The notes beneath the pieces are model-generated. The model was not told where the DNA came from and ran no database searches. It saw nothing but the letters and a program-made list of their open reading frames with translations. 64,000 bases of DNA, taken from Bact-08 sp964533215. GTDB lineage: Bacteria > Bacteroidota > Bacteroidia > Bacteroidales > UBA932. The DNA lies in contig CAZHLJ010000003.1 of assembly GCA_964533215.1 (NCBI GenBank), positions 124,001-188,000 of the forward strand, written 5' to 3'. Position numbers and translations under genes: made by a program. Of this stretch, positions 32,478 to 41,390 are shown piece after piece. Numbering within the stretch: position 1 is the stretch's first letter; every line of letters starts with the position of its first letter.

Positions 32478-32521
32478 TTAAGGTGAGATTGTCAATTGCG
32501 GAATCTCACCTTAATTTTTTA
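32478..32521 (+). terminator. Strong intrinsic terminator after susD
   Basis: A perfect 13-bp stem TTAAGGTGAGATT/AATCTCACCTTAA with an 11-base loop, followed by TTTTTT. It stands between susD and the TlpA-like gene. Confidence 0.92.
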
Positions 32522-32540
32522 ACATAAAAAAGAATTTATT

Positions 32541-33620
32541 ATGAATTATTTATACAAATGCAGCTCTGTTTTGATGGCTCTGCTGTTTTTAGGAGGAGCC
32601 TCCTCTTATTCACAAAATTGTAGAATCACCGGGAAAAATGTTATAGACAGTTCGAAGCAGACAAAAGTATACCTCTCTGTTGTAGAAAAAAGATTGGTTA
32701 ACATAGACTCTGCCTTGGTGAAGGATGGCTCGTTTGTGTTTAACGTTAATCTCTCCAAAACAGATTACTATAGATTAAGAATACCAAAATTCAGATTTGA
32801 TGTCTCACTTTGTTTAGAGCCAGGATCAGAGTTTGTTGTATCTAAGGATATTATTACAATAAAGGGTAAAGAGCAGAAAATTTTGGATTCTCTTAAAAAT
32901 GAGCTCTCATATTTTGAGGACAAAAGAGATTCTCTTTCAAAGCTGTATGAAAAGGCGGCCAATTTAAAGGATGTCGCTCAACAGGAGAGAGTTCAATCTA
33001 AGATGAGTGAATTGTTCTTACAGGAAGAAAAAAGAAAAATAGAGGTGATAATAGATGCTCCTAAATGTTTTGCCGCTATAGTAATGGCTAGTAGTATCCT
33101 TACACCTGATTATCCTGCCTTGAAATCGGTTTACGACAGGCTGGATAATGATAACTATACCTATTCATATTATTATAAAGATTTCAAGAAAAAGTATGAT
33201 GAGGCTGAATCTAAGTGGATACTTGGAAAACAGGCAAGTGATTTCGAGTTGAAAGATTTAAATGGGAAACTGGTCAAACTTAGTGACTTCAGAGGGTCAT
33301 ATGTACTTTTGGATTTTTGGGCTTCATGGTGTAAGCCCTGTAGAGAGAAGTCGAAAGTCATAGCATCAAGAATTGAGGAGTTCAATAAAAAAGGTATCAA
33401 GGTAATATCTGTAAGCATGGATGATAAGTTCAACCTGTGGGAGAATGCATCGAAAAAAGACGGTATCACGTGGACTAACGTAAGTGATTTGGCCGGTTTC
33501 CAAAACAGCAAGGTTGCACAGGATTATAAAGTAAAACAATTACCAACACTCTTTTTTATTGATCCTCAAGGCAAAATTATACTTCAAAGCCCGGGAATCG
33601 ATGAGGTTTTGAAGTACTGA
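32541..33620 (+). CDS. Exported TlpA/ResA-like thioredoxin-fold protein with DUF4369-like N-terminal domain
   Basis: A 359-residue exported protein (signal peptide ends near SSYSQN, residue 26). The N-terminal beta domain and helical middle (about 28-225) resemble DUF4369-containing proteins. The C-terminal AhpC/TSA-type thioredoxin domain starts at GKQASDFELKDLNGKLVKLS and has the redox motif WCKPC in LDFWASWCKPCREKS plus the cis-Pro segment KQLPTLFFID. It acts in the periplasm as a thiol-disulfide oxidoreductase. It lies 20 bases past a terminator, so its expression relative to susCD may depend on read-through or its own promoter. The second PUL has a similar gene at the same relative place. 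Confidence 0.88.
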   Translation: MNYLYKCSSVLMALLFLGGASSYSQNCRITGKNVIDSSKQTKVYLSVVEKRLVNIDSALVKDGSFVFNVNLSKTDYYRLRIPKFRFDVSLCLEPGSEFVVSKDIITIKGKEQKILDSLKNELSYFEDKRDSLSKLYEKAANLKDVAQQERVQSKMSELFLQEEKRKIEVIIDAPKCFAAIVMASSILTPDYPALKSVYDRLDNDNYTYSYYYKDFKKKYDEAESKWILGKQASDFELKDLNGKLVKLSDFRGSYVLLDFWASWCKPCREKSKVIASRIEEFNKKGIKVISVSMDDKFNLWENASKKDGITWTNVSDLAGFQNSKVAQDYKVKQLPTLFFIDPQGKIILQSPGIDEVLKY

Positions 33621-33621
33621 G

Positions 33622-34872
33622 TCAGATCAGAAATCCAAAAAGATCCTGTTTATTGTTAAGGTATTCATAAACAATATTGTGATTCTCCATTTTATTAATG
33701 AGTGAGTCAAAATCTCCGGGATCGGCCACCTCTATTCCTATCACGGCCGGTCCCTCTTCGCGGTTGGTTTTCTTAGAGTATGAGAAATGAGTGATATCAT
33801 CTTTAGGCCCAAGTATATTCTGGACAAAATTGAGCAATGCCCCTGAGCGTTGAGGGAAACGGACTACAAAGTAGTGCTTCACCCCTTCATATAACAGCGA
33901 ACGTTCACGGATTTCTTCCATCCGGGTGATGTCGTTATTGCTCCCGCTTACCACACAGACAACCGTTTTTCCCTTTATCTTGTCAGCATAAAAAGAGAGG
34001 GCAGCTACCGACAACGCTCCTGCAGGCTCTACCACTATTGCGTTTCTGTTGTAAAGATCAAGAATTGTTGTGCATACAGCCCCCTCTGGAACAGCAATAA
34101 TGTCGTCCAGTACCTGACGGCAAATGTCATAAGAATAACTCCCAACCTTTTTTACAGCAGCACCATCTACGAATTTGTCAACTTCATCCAATTCCACGGG
34201 CTCTCCTTTATCAAAAGCTGCTTTCATACTCTGGGCACCGAAAGGCTCTACACCAATGATTTTTGTATCGGGACTTATTTGTCTGATGTATGAGCCTAAA
34301 CCGGCAGCCAGCCCGCCTCCTCCGATTGGAACAAAAATATAGTCTATCTTATCTTTGCTCTCCTGCATTATCTCTATTCCAATTGTAGCCTGCCCTTCGA
34401 TTATTTTTGGGTCGTCGAAAGGGTGAATGAAGGTTTTGCGGTTATCTTCACAAAACTTGACTGCCTCACTATTCGCAGCATCAAAAGTATCTCCGGTAAG
34501 AACAATCTCTATGAACTCTTTGCCGAACATCTGCACTTGCTGGATTTTTTGCCGTGGAGTAGTTGTGGGCATGTAAATAGTCCCCTTGATGCCAAGCTTC
34601 TGGCAGGAGAAAGCTACACCTTGCGCATGGTTGCCGGCACTTGCACAAACAATGCCATTTGTAAGTTGCTTTTCTGTAAGGCTTTTGATTTTGTTGAATG
34701 CACCTCTGATTTTGTAGGATCGGACAATCTGAAGATCCTCTCTTTTTAATAGTACATTCGAATGGAACCTCTCGGAGAGATTGTAATTAAAGACAAGTGG
34801 AGTAGGGGTCAGGATGTTGTTAAGAGTCAGCCTTGCCTTGGAGATATCCTTTAATGCGGGGAAATATGACAT
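33622..34872 (-). CDS. ilvA: Threonine ammonia-lyase (dehydratase), short biosynthetic type
   Basis: A 416-residue PLP enzyme. PLP lysine Lys54 lies in SYKIRGAFNK; the phosphate-binding glycine loop is VPIGGGGLAAGLGS; VSGSNND closes the PLP site. The C-terminal 90 residues (KHYFVVRFPQRSGALLNFVQ...) form a single ACT-like regulatory domain, shorter than the E. coli enzyme with two. It deaminates threonine to 2-oxobutanoate, the first step to isoleucine. It is the last gene of the ilvDBNCA operon and is 17 bases past ilvC. Feedback by isoleucine through the ACT-like domain is expected for the family. Confidence 0.93.
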   Translation of the reverse strand: MSYFPALKDISKARLTLNNILTPTPLVFNYNLSERFHSNVLLKREDLQIVRSYKIRGAFNKIKSLTEKQLTNGIVCASAGNHAQGVAFSCQKLGIKGTIYMPTTTPRQKIQQVQMFGKEFIEIVLTGDTFDAANSEAVKFCEDNRKTFIHPFDDPKIIEGQATIGIEIMQESKDKIDYIFVPIGGGGLAAGLGSYIRQISPDTKIIGVEPFGAQSMKAAFDKGEPVELDEVDKFVDGAAVKKVGSYSYDICRQVLDDIIAVPEGAVCTTILDLYNRNAIVVEPAGALSVAALSFYADKIKGKTVVCVVSGSNNDITRMEEIRERSLLYEGVKHYFVVRFPQRSGALLNFVQNILGPKDDITHFSYSKKTNREEGPAVIGIEVADPGDFDSLINKMENHNIVYEYLNNKQDLFGFLI

Positions 34873-34889
34873 AATTGATATAATTATTT

Positions 34890-35939
34890 TTATTTGCTTC
34901 TTTCTGGTCTGAGACTGCGTACGACCTCACCTGTTCTCCACATCTCACTTTCACGCATCTCCTTTAGTTCTTGATCTAGTTTTGTTCTGTAGTCTGGTTT
35001 GCTGTTGGAGTCGATTGACAGCTGTGCCTCATTTCCAGACTGAACCTCTGAGTACAGTTCGCGGAATACTGGCAATGATGCATCGCGGAATCGCTTCCAC
35101 CAGTCAAGAGCCCCACGCTGAGCTGTTGTAGAGCAGTTTGCATACATCCAGTCCATGCCGTTTTCAGATACTAAAGGCATCAAGCTTTGAGTAAGTTCCT
35201 CTACTGTTTCATTAAATGCCTCAGAAGGTGTATGGCCATTTTCCCGCAAGGTCTGGTATTGAGCGGAAAATATACCCTGGATTGCACCCATCAGTGTTCC
35301 TCTTTCGCCTGTCAGATCTGAATAAACCTCTCTTTTGAAAGTGGTCTCAAAAAGATATCCTGATCCGATACCCACACCAAGAGCAACAACTCTTTCGAAT
35401 GCTTTCCCGGTTGCATCCTGATAAACGGCGTAACTTGAGTTCAATCCGCGACCCTCTTGGAACAATCGTCTTAATGATGTACCGGAACCTTTTGGAGCAA
35501 CAAGGATTACATCTACATCCTCAGGAGCTACTATCCCGGTTCTATCGCTGTACGTTATTGCAAATCCATGAGAGAAATAGAGAGCCTTACCGGCAGTGAG
35601 ATGTCGTTTGACCTCAGGCCAGAGCAAAATCTGACCTGCATCTGAGAGCAGATATTGTATAATTGTACCTTTTTGACAGGCTTCGTCTATTTCGAAAAGT
35701 GTCTCTCCAGGTATCCATCCATCTGCAACAGCCTTGTCCCAGGTCTTGGAATCTCTCCTTTGTCCCACAATTACATTGAATCCATTATCCCTTAGGTTAA
35801 GAGCCTGGCCGGGTCCCTGCACTCCGTAACCTATAATTGCTATTGTTTCATTTTTAAGGATTTCCTGTGCTTTCGCCAGTGGAAATTCATTGCGGGTTAC
35901 AACATTCTCTTCTACTCCGCCGAAATTCATTTTTGCCAT
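34890..35939 (-). CDS. ilvC: Ketol-acid reductoisomerase (NADP+)
   Basis: A 349-residue enzyme. The Rossmann motif is IAIIGYGVQGPGQALNLRDN, followed by GQRRDSKTW for NADPH phosphate binding, VAPKGSGTSLRRLFQEGRGL, and the metal-binding helices with SDLTGERGTLMGAIQGIFSA and FNETVEELTQSLMPLVSENG. It converts acetolactate or acetohydroxybutyrate to the dihydroxy acids of the valine and isoleucine pathways. Length fits class I KARI of Bacteroidota. Fourth gene of ilvDBNCA. Confidence 0.96.
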   Translation of the reverse strand: MAKMNFGGVEENVVTRNEFPLAKAQEILKNETIAIIGYGVQGPGQALNLRDNGFNVIVGQRRDSKTWDKAVADGWIPGETLFEIDEACQKGTIIQYLLSDAGQILLWPEVKRHLTAGKALYFSHGFAITYSDRTGIVAPEDVDVILVAPKGSGTSLRRLFQEGRGLNSSYAVYQDATGKAFERVVALGVGIGSGYLFETTFKREVYSDLTGERGTLMGAIQGIFSAQYQTLRENGHTPSEAFNETVEELTQSLMPLVSENGMDWMYANCSTTAQRGALDWWKRFRDASLPVFRELYSEVQSGNEAQLSIDSNSKPDYRTKLDQELKEMRESEMWRTGEVVRSLRPERSK

Positions 35940-35970
35940 AATTTGTTAGTGTTAATTGATTATTATATTT

Positions 35971-36489
35971 TTATGAAACTTGCTGAAAGATCTCTTCGAT
36001 GGATTTCCTGTGCAAAACCACATTGCCTGACCTTGAATACCCGGTAAGGAATTTTTTCCTTTGCAACTCCTCTTTAAGCTTTTCAAGTTCCAGCCTGGTG
36101 CCTGATTTTTCCATAATTATGTATTCGTTGTTTATTTCTATGATCCGTCCATTTGAACGATTAAGTATATGCTCGAAATAGCTTCTTTCCGAAAGAATCT
36201 CATCAGATATTTTGTATAGGCCCAATTCCTTGTATATCAAATCTTCGGGCAAGTAATAATCTACATTTATAATGTCTATGATGTTTGCCAGCTGGTTTAC
36301 AATCCTCTCAATAATTTCAGGTGAGATTTTTGCTGAAATAACCACCATGCTAACATCCTTAATGAATGATTCTGAGACATTAAGGCTTTCAATATTTATG
36401 TGTCTCTTTAAATATGCAGAGGTGATTCTGTTAAGAACAGATATCTGGTTATTTGCAAATGCAACAACTATGTATTCCTTGTTTTCCAT
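35971..36489 (-). CDS. ilvN: Acetolactate synthase small (regulatory) subunit
   Basis: A 172-residue ACT-domain protein: YIVVAFANNQISVLNRITSA, then HINIESLNVSESFIKDVSMV in place of the usual R/N-rich ACT segment, a linker, and a C-terminal ALS-SS domain (ELGLYKISDE...FLTGYSRSGNVVLHRKSIEE). It holds the large subunit in its active form and confers valine feedback inhibition in characterised relatives. Located 32 bases after ilvB and 31 before ilvC. Confidence 0.9.
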   Translation of the reverse strand: MENKEYIVVAFANNQISVLNRITSAYLKRHINIESLNVSESFIKDVSMVVISAKISPEIIERIVNQLANIIDIINVDYYLPEDLIYKELGLYKISDEILSERSYFEHILNRSNGRIIEINNEYIIMEKSGTRLELEKLKEELQRKKFLTGYSRSGNVVLHRKSIEEIFQQVS

Positions 36490-36521
36490 AATATTGATAT
36501 TTTGTTCCTTGTCTAAAATTT

Positions 36522-38240
36522 TTAGGATTTTTGATTTGGTGCTTCATATATGATGTCACTCAGAGAGGCTCCGTTTGGAACCATCGGAAAGACATTTTCC
36601 TCCTTTTCCACTATCACTTCAAGTAAGTATGGACCTTCGGATGAGTACATTTCTCTTACGGCATATTCAAGATCAGAGAATTTTTCCACCCTTAATGCCG
36701 GAATTTTATATGCTTCTGCGATTTTGATAAAATCTGGATTTATCATATCTGTGAATGAGTATCGGTGTTCAAAGAAAAGTTCCTGCCACTGTCTTACCAT
36801 GCCAAGAAACGAATTGTTCAATAACACTATCTTGAGGCCAATCTGAGATTGCATTATTGTGCCTAACTCCTGTATACTCATCTGGAAACCTCCATCGCCA
36901 AGTATTGCGACCACCTGTCTGTCAGGTACTCCTAATTTTGCGCCCATTGCTGCGGGCAATCCGAATCCCATAGTTCCCAGACCTCCGGAGGTAATCAGGC
37001 TCCTTTTGTTTATAAATTTTGAATACCTGGCTGCAAACATCTGATTCTGACCTACGTCTGTGACTATAACTGCCTTCCCTTCACTTACTTGTGCTATTTT
37101 ATCCACTGCCTGGGCCATGCTTATACTGTCACCTCTTTTTTCGAGCAGTTTTCTGATTATGGTCCTATTTTCCAATTCCCATTTATTCTCGGCAAATTTC
37201 TTCCACTCGTTTCTGTTTTTGAAATCTACCCCTTTTCTCAAAAGTTCAAGAACCTTGCGCGCATCTCCTTGGATAGTAAGGTCTGCACCGACAGTTTTAT
37301 TGAACTCTGCCTTGTCTATATCTATATGGATTATCTTAGCTTTTGGCGCATATCTGGAGGTGTCTCCCGTTACTCTGTCGCTGAACCTCATCCCGACTGC
37401 AATTATAAGATCACTCTCCTGTGTCATCAAATTAGGAGCAAGGTTGCCATGCATACCCACAAAACCGACAAAAAGCCTGTGGTCACTTGGAATTGCAGAT
37501 AGCCCCATAAGTGTTGTAGCTACAGGTATATTACTTTTTTCTACAAATTCAGCAAGTTCATTCTCTGCGTTAGAAATTATAACCCCTTGGCCGGCAAGTA
37601 AAAGAGGTCTTTCGGAACGGTTTATCATCTCTGCTGCTCTCTCTATTGAAGAATCCTCTATGTTGTCGGTCTGTTTACTTATGAAATCGTATCGGGTAAA
37701 TTCGTACTCTGCCTTTTCCATCTGAGCATTCTTTGTAAAGCTTATCAGCACTGGTCCCGGTCTTCCGGAACTTGCTATAAAAAATGCCTTGGCTACTATT
37801 TCCTGTATTTCAGATGCCTTTGTTATCTGATAACTCCATTTAGTGATAGGAATTGTAATGCTAATTGTATCTGCCTCCTGAAAGAAATTGGTTCCAAGCA
37901 TATCTGCTGTTACCTGTGCTGTGATGCATACCAGTGGAGTCGAATCCATCATGGCATCAGCAATCCCCGTTACAAGATTTGTTGCTCCCGGGCCGGCTGT
38001 TGCAAAGCAGACACCAACTTTGCCTGTAGCACGGGAATAACCTTCAGCAGCATGTACAGCACCCTGTTCGTGTCTTACCAGTATGTGGTTAATCTTGTTG
38101 GTAAAGTTGTAGAGTTCATCGTAAAGCGGCATTATGGTTCCTCCCGGATAACCGAAAATGGTATCAACACCTTGTTCTATCAATGTAAGTAACAATGCCT
38201 CAGTTCCTTTTATTCTTTTCTTTGACATAACTGCTCTCAT
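36522..38240 (-). CDS. ilvB: Acetolactate synthase large (catalytic) subunit
   Basis: A 572-residue ThDP enzyme. The catalytic glutamate is in HEQGAVHAAEGYSRATGKVG; the middle FAD-binding domain and the C-terminal ThDP motif GDGGFQMSIQELGTIMQSQI...NNSFLGMVRQWQ are complete. It condenses two pyruvates, or pyruvate with 2-oxobutanoate. Two in-frame starts exist, at 38240 (MRAVMSKKR) and 38228 (MSKKR). The first lies 2 bases past the ilvD stop; the second fits family length better. Confidence 0.95.
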   Translation of the reverse strand: MRAVMSKKRIKGTEALLLTLIEQGVDTIFGYPGGTIMPLYDELYNFTNKINHILVRHEQGAVHAAEGYSRATGKVGVCFATAGPGATNLVTGIADAMMDSTPLVCITAQVTADMLGTNFFQEADTISITIPITKWSYQITKASEIQEIVAKAFFIASSGRPGPVLISFTKNAQMEKAEYEFTRYDFISKQTDNIEDSSIERAAEMINRSERPLLLAGQGVIISNAENELAEFVEKSNIPVATTLMGLSAIPSDHRLFVGFVGMHGNLAPNLMTQESDLIIAVGMRFSDRVTGDTSRYAPKAKIIHIDIDKAEFNKTVGADLTIQGDARKVLELLRKGVDFKNRNEWKKFAENKWELENRTIIRKLLEKRGDSISMAQAVDKIAQVSEGKAVIVTDVGQNQMFAARYSKFINKRSLITSGGLGTMGFGLPAAMGAKLGVPDRQVVAILGDGGFQMSIQELGTIMQSQIGLKIVLLNNSFLGMVRQWQELFFEHRYSFTDMINPDFIKIAEAYKIPALRVEKFSDLEYAVREMYSSEGPYLLEVIVEKEENVFPMVPNGASLSDIIYEAPNQKS

Positions 38241-38242
38241 TT

Positions 38243-40069
38243 TTATTCTATGATCCTTACTCCACCCATATCTGCTGATGACACCATTGCTGCATATGCC
38301 TTTAAAGCATTGCTTACCACTCGTTCCCTCTTCTTCGGCCTGAATGCCTCCTTGCCTTTTTCAACCATACTAGACCTTCTTCTTTCCATCTCTGCATCAG
38401 TCAAATCAATGTTTATTATTCTGGAAGGAATATCTATGATTATCCTGTCACCATTCTCTATAAGTGCAATATTTCCACCGGCAGCAGCCTCAGGAGAGAC
38501 GTGTCCTATAGACAATCCTGAAGTGCCTCCTGAAAAACGGCCATCCGTGATAAGAGCACAGACCTTATCTAGCTTGGCTGACTTGAGATAGGAAGTGGGG
38601 TATAGCATCTCCTGCATTCCCGGTCCTCCTTTTGGCCCTTCGTAACGAATTACTACCACATCCCCGGCCTTGACTTTTCCTCCGAGAATTCCATCAGAGG
38701 CCTCTTCCTGAGATTCAAAAACTCTGGCCTCTCCTTCAAATTTAAGGATAGAACTGTCTACTCCAGCTGTTTTCACAATGCAGCCGTTTGCAGCAAGTGA
38801 CCCGTAAAGCACTGCCAGACCTCCGTCCTTTGAGTAAGCGTTGGCTATATCTCTTATACATCCGTTTATTGTGTCATTATCTGTATTCTGATAATATGAC
38901 TCCTGAGAGCCCATATTAAGGTTTCTTATTCTTCCCGGAGCCGAGATATATCTTTGATGTGTTTCAAAAGTTCGCTTCTCACTTCTGATATCGTTCTCTT
39001 CCAGCGCTTCTTCCAATGTAGTGTAGTCTACTCTTGAAACGGATGCATCTATGAATCCGTTGTTGTTCAACTCTCCCAATATTCTCATTATTCCCCCGGC
39101 ACGGTTCACATCCTGTATATGATATCTACCGTTAGGAGAGACTTTACAAAGCACCGGAATCTTTCTAGAGAGAGTATCTATATCTTTGAGCGTAAAATCA
39201 ACTCCGGCTTCATGCGCAATTGCCAGCAAATGGAGTACTGTATTGGTAGACCCTCCCATGGCAATATCAAGTGACATGGCATTCATGAATGCGGGTTTGG
39301 TCGCAATTGATTTTGGAAGAACCTTCTCATTACCATTGAAATAATAATCTTTCGTGTTTTTTACTATGAGCTTTGCTGCCTTTTGAAACAGTTTTCTTCT
39401 GTTTATGTGAGTTGCGAGTATTGTTCCATTGCCTGGAAGGGCAAGCCCCAGTGCCTCAGTGAGGCAATTCATGGAATTTGCGGTAAACATTCCGGAGCAG
39501 CACCCGCATGTGGGGCATGCCTGAGTCTCCAGCTTTTTCAAAGTCTCTTCACTTACTTTCTCATCTGCGCCATTTACCATCACATCTACAAGGTCATAAT
39601 CCTTGCCGTCAATTCCGCCTGCCTCCATTGGACCTCCCGATACAAAAACGGCCGGAATATTAAGTCTTATGGCAGCCATGAGCATTCCTGGGGTTATTTT
39701 GTCACAATTGGATATACATATCATTCCATCTACCTTGTGTGCATTGCACATATATTCCACGCTGTCTGCTATAAGCTCCCTTGAGGGAAGAGAGTAAAGC
39801 ATCCCATCATGTCCCATTGCTATACCGTCATCTATGGCTATAGTGTTGAATTCTGCTGCGAAGCATCCCTCTTCTTCAACCATTTTCTTTATGTATTGAC
39901 CGACGGAGTGAAGATGCATATGTCCGGGCACGAATTGAGTGAATGAGTTGACAATTGCAATTACGGGCATCCCAAAATGTTCTTCTTTCATGCCGTTTGC
40001 TCTCCATAGACTTCTGGCTCCGGCCATCTTCCTTCCGACAGTTGTTTGGTTGCTTCTTAAAGGTTTCAT
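38243..40069 (-). CDS. ilvD: Dihydroxy-acid dehydratase
   Basis: A 608-residue Fe-S dehydratase starting at the ATG at 40069 (MKPLRSNQTTVGRKMAGARS). An in-frame ATG at 40144 lies inside the upstream terminator hairpin and cannot be the start. Cluster motifs are CISNCDKITPGML and CPTCGCCSGMFTANSM; the substrate region AMGGSTNTVLHLLAIA and the C-terminal TDGRFSGGTSGLSIGHVSPE are intact. It dehydrates the dihydroxy acids to 2-oxo acids in valine and isoleucine synthesis. First structural gene of ilvDBNCA, 31 bases after the attenuator. Confidence 0.95.
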   Translation of the reverse strand: MKPLRSNQTTVGRKMAGARSLWRANGMKEEHFGMPVIAIVNSFTQFVPGHMHLHSVGQYIKKMVEEEGCFAAEFNTIAIDDGIAMGHDGMLYSLPSRELIADSVEYMCNAHKVDGMICISNCDKITPGMLMAAIRLNIPAVFVSGGPMEAGGIDGKDYDLVDVMVNGADEKVSEETLKKLETQACPTCGCCSGMFTANSMNCLTEALGLALPGNGTILATHINRRKLFQKAAKLIVKNTKDYYFNGNEKVLPKSIATKPAFMNAMSLDIAMGGSTNTVLHLLAIAHEAGVDFTLKDIDTLSRKIPVLCKVSPNGRYHIQDVNRAGGIMRILGELNNNGFIDASVSRVDYTTLEEALEENDIRSEKRTFETHQRYISAPGRIRNLNMGSQESYYQNTDNDTINGCIRDIANAYSKDGGLAVLYGSLAANGCIVKTAGVDSSILKFEGEARVFESQEEASDGILGGKVKAGDVVVIRYEGPKGGPGMQEMLYPTSYLKSAKLDKVCALITDGRFSGGTSGLSIGHVSPEAAAGGNIALIENGDRIIIDIPSRIINIDLTDAEMERRRSSMVEKGKEAFRPKKRERVVSNALKAYAAMVSSADMGGVRIIE

Positions 40070-40100
40070 TGAGTTATCTGTTTTGTTTTTGGTTTTGCAT

Positions 40101-40144
40101 AAAAAAAATTGCCCGCTTTTACAGGATCCTGTTAAAGCGGGCAA
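40101..40144 (-). terminator. Attenuator terminator of the ilv operon
   Basis: On the minus strand TTGCCCGCTTT pairs with AAAGCGGGCAA (11 bp), with a further ACAG/CTGT stem around a GATC loop, then eight T. It stands between the ilv leader peptide and ilvD. A GGATCC in the loop (40124-40129) and another just after the leader stop (40169-40174) can pair, giving a possible alternative fold that would break the terminator. Confidence 0.88.
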
Positions 40145-40173
40145 AATATTGATTCGTGGCTAGTAACGGGATC

Positions 40174-40368
40174 CTAAGGCATATGCAGTAGAATAATGAC
40201 AGAAATAATAATGACTGCCACATTAAGAATCACGACCACGTTATTGACAGAGAAAGAAGAAACTGAGATCAGTTTCTTTGAGTCAGATAAGCCATAACCA
40301 TATGAAACAGCATTGTTGCTGCTCATATTGAGTTGATTACGATGATGCTTATGACTGATTACTTGCAT
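40174..40368 (-). CDS. ilv operon leader peptide (Val/Ile/Leu-rich)
   Basis: A 64-codon frame from the ATG at 40368, or 50 codons from the ATG at 40326. The last 25 residues read SVNNVVVILNVAVIIISVII then LLHMP: 16 of them are Val (7), Ile (6) or Leu (3), including a CTA leucine codon. The stop TAG (40176-40174) is followed 29 bases later by a strong terminator and then ilvD. This is the layout of classical leader-peptide attenuation (compare IlvL of E. coli): ribosome stalling for lack of charged branched-chain tRNAs would favour an antiterminator. The peptide could also be taken for a membrane peptide, but position and composition argue for a leader. Confidence 0.85.
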   Translation of the reverse strand: MQVISHKHHRNQLNMSSNNAVSYGYGLSDSKKLISVSSFSVNNVVVILNVAVIIISVIILLHMP

Positions 40369-40400
40369 TAAAAGTGTACTTGATTTTTTTGTTTACAGTG

Positions 40401-40429
40401 CAAATGTATAAATGTTTTTAAAAAAACAA
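40401..40429 (-). promoter_or_regulatory. Promoter of the ilv leader transcript
   Basis: On the minus strand TTG (40429-40427), 18 bases, then TACATTTG (40408-40401). The transcript would start near 40395, leaving about 26 bases before the first leader ATG and about 325 bases before ilvD. Confidence 0.65.
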
Positions 40430-40449
40430 TACTTGGACAATATTTTTTT

Positions 40450-41382
40450 TCAAATCCATCTCTCACTAATCCATCTGGTTTTCTGTTCAGAAGTAAGAAA
40501 TGTCCAGGCAATTATCCGGCTTGTCTTATTTCCGTGTTCCATTATAATTGTCTTTACTTCTGTTACCTGCGCTTTTTTCAGCTCCTTGTAAACCCATGGA
40601 AGGTTTGCACTTTTTGATATAAGAGACGAAAACCAAAAGCAAGAGCTGGAAAATTGTTTGCTTTCAAAAATCATATCTCTTACAAAACGCTCTTCTCCTC
40701 CCTCGCACCAAAGTTCATTACTTTTTCCACCGAAGTTCAAAACGGCTTTGGATCTATTTTTACCTTGCAAGTTCTTTAACTTACGCATGGTACCAGAACG
40801 AGCCTCATCCAGAGAAGAGTGAAAAGGAGGGTTGCATACAGACAAATCGATTAGTTCTCCAACATGAATGATTCCTAGATATTTATGTTTTTGATCTAGC
40901 TGCAATCTTAGATCGATCTTTCCTTGAAGAACGCTGTTTCTCTCAATTATCCTTGCGGCAGATTCAATTGCGACAGGGTCAATGTCAGACCCGATGAAAG
41001 ACCATCCATATTCCATACAGCCAATGACAGGGAAGACACAGTTTGCCCCAACACCAAGGTCCATACAGACGATCTTATTGCCCGTCGGAATTTTACCATT
41101 GTTGCTTTCTGCAAGTAAATTTGCAATATTATGAATATAATCTGCCCTTCCGGGAATAGGAGGGCATAAATATCCTTTGGGAACATCCCAATAGTCAAGC
41201 TTATATAGATGCTTGAGAAGTGCCTTGTTTAGCGTTTTTACAGCTTCCGGGTCGAAGAAATCTATAGATTCGTTGCCGTACTTGTTAAGCTTTACGAATT
41301 GTGCGAGCTCGGGGCAGGTCTCAATCAGAAGTGGGAAATCATAATTCTTGTCTTTTGGTGAATCTCTCTTTATGTCAGGCAT
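40450..41382 (-). CDS. rlmF: 23S rRNA (adenine(1618)-N(6))-methyltransferase
   Basis: A 310-residue SAM-dependent methyltransferase. RlmF-specific phrases are YDFPLLIETCPELAQFV, GNESIDFFDPEAVKTLNKAL, YWDVPKGYLCPPIPGRADYI, the SAM loop DLGVGANCVFPVIG, and the N6-adenine catalytic motif NPPF in CNPPFHSSLDEA. It methylates A1618 of 23S rRNA. It is followed by the ilv leader promoter and overlaps nothing. Eight bases separate it from the DUF2231 gene upstream. Confidence 0.94.
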   Translation of the reverse strand: MPDIKRDSPKDKNYDFPLLIETCPELAQFVKLNKYGNESIDFFDPEAVKTLNKALLKHLYKLDYWDVPKGYLCPPIPGRADYIHNIANLLAESNNGKIPTGNKIVCMDLGVGANCVFPVIGCMEYGWSFIGSDIDPVAIESAARIIERNSVLQGKIDLRLQLDQKHKYLGIIHVGELIDLSVCNPPFHSSLDEARSGTMRKLKNLQGKNRSKAVLNFGGKSNELWCEGGEERFVRDMIFESKQFSSSCFWFSSLISKSANLPWVYKELKKAQVTEVKTIIMEHGNKTSRIIAWTFLTSEQKTRWISERWI

Positions 41383-41390
41383 GTTTTAGT

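Noticed and set aside
37060..37725. A 221-codon plus-strand frame opposite ilvB
   Set aside because: Entirely inside the well-supported ilvB gene on the other strand; Ser/Leu/Phe-rich composition is typical of antisense shadow frames.
40070..40144. N-terminal extension of IlvD by 25 codons
   Set aside because: It would begin within the attenuator terminator; the MKPLRSNQTT start at 40069 matches the family.
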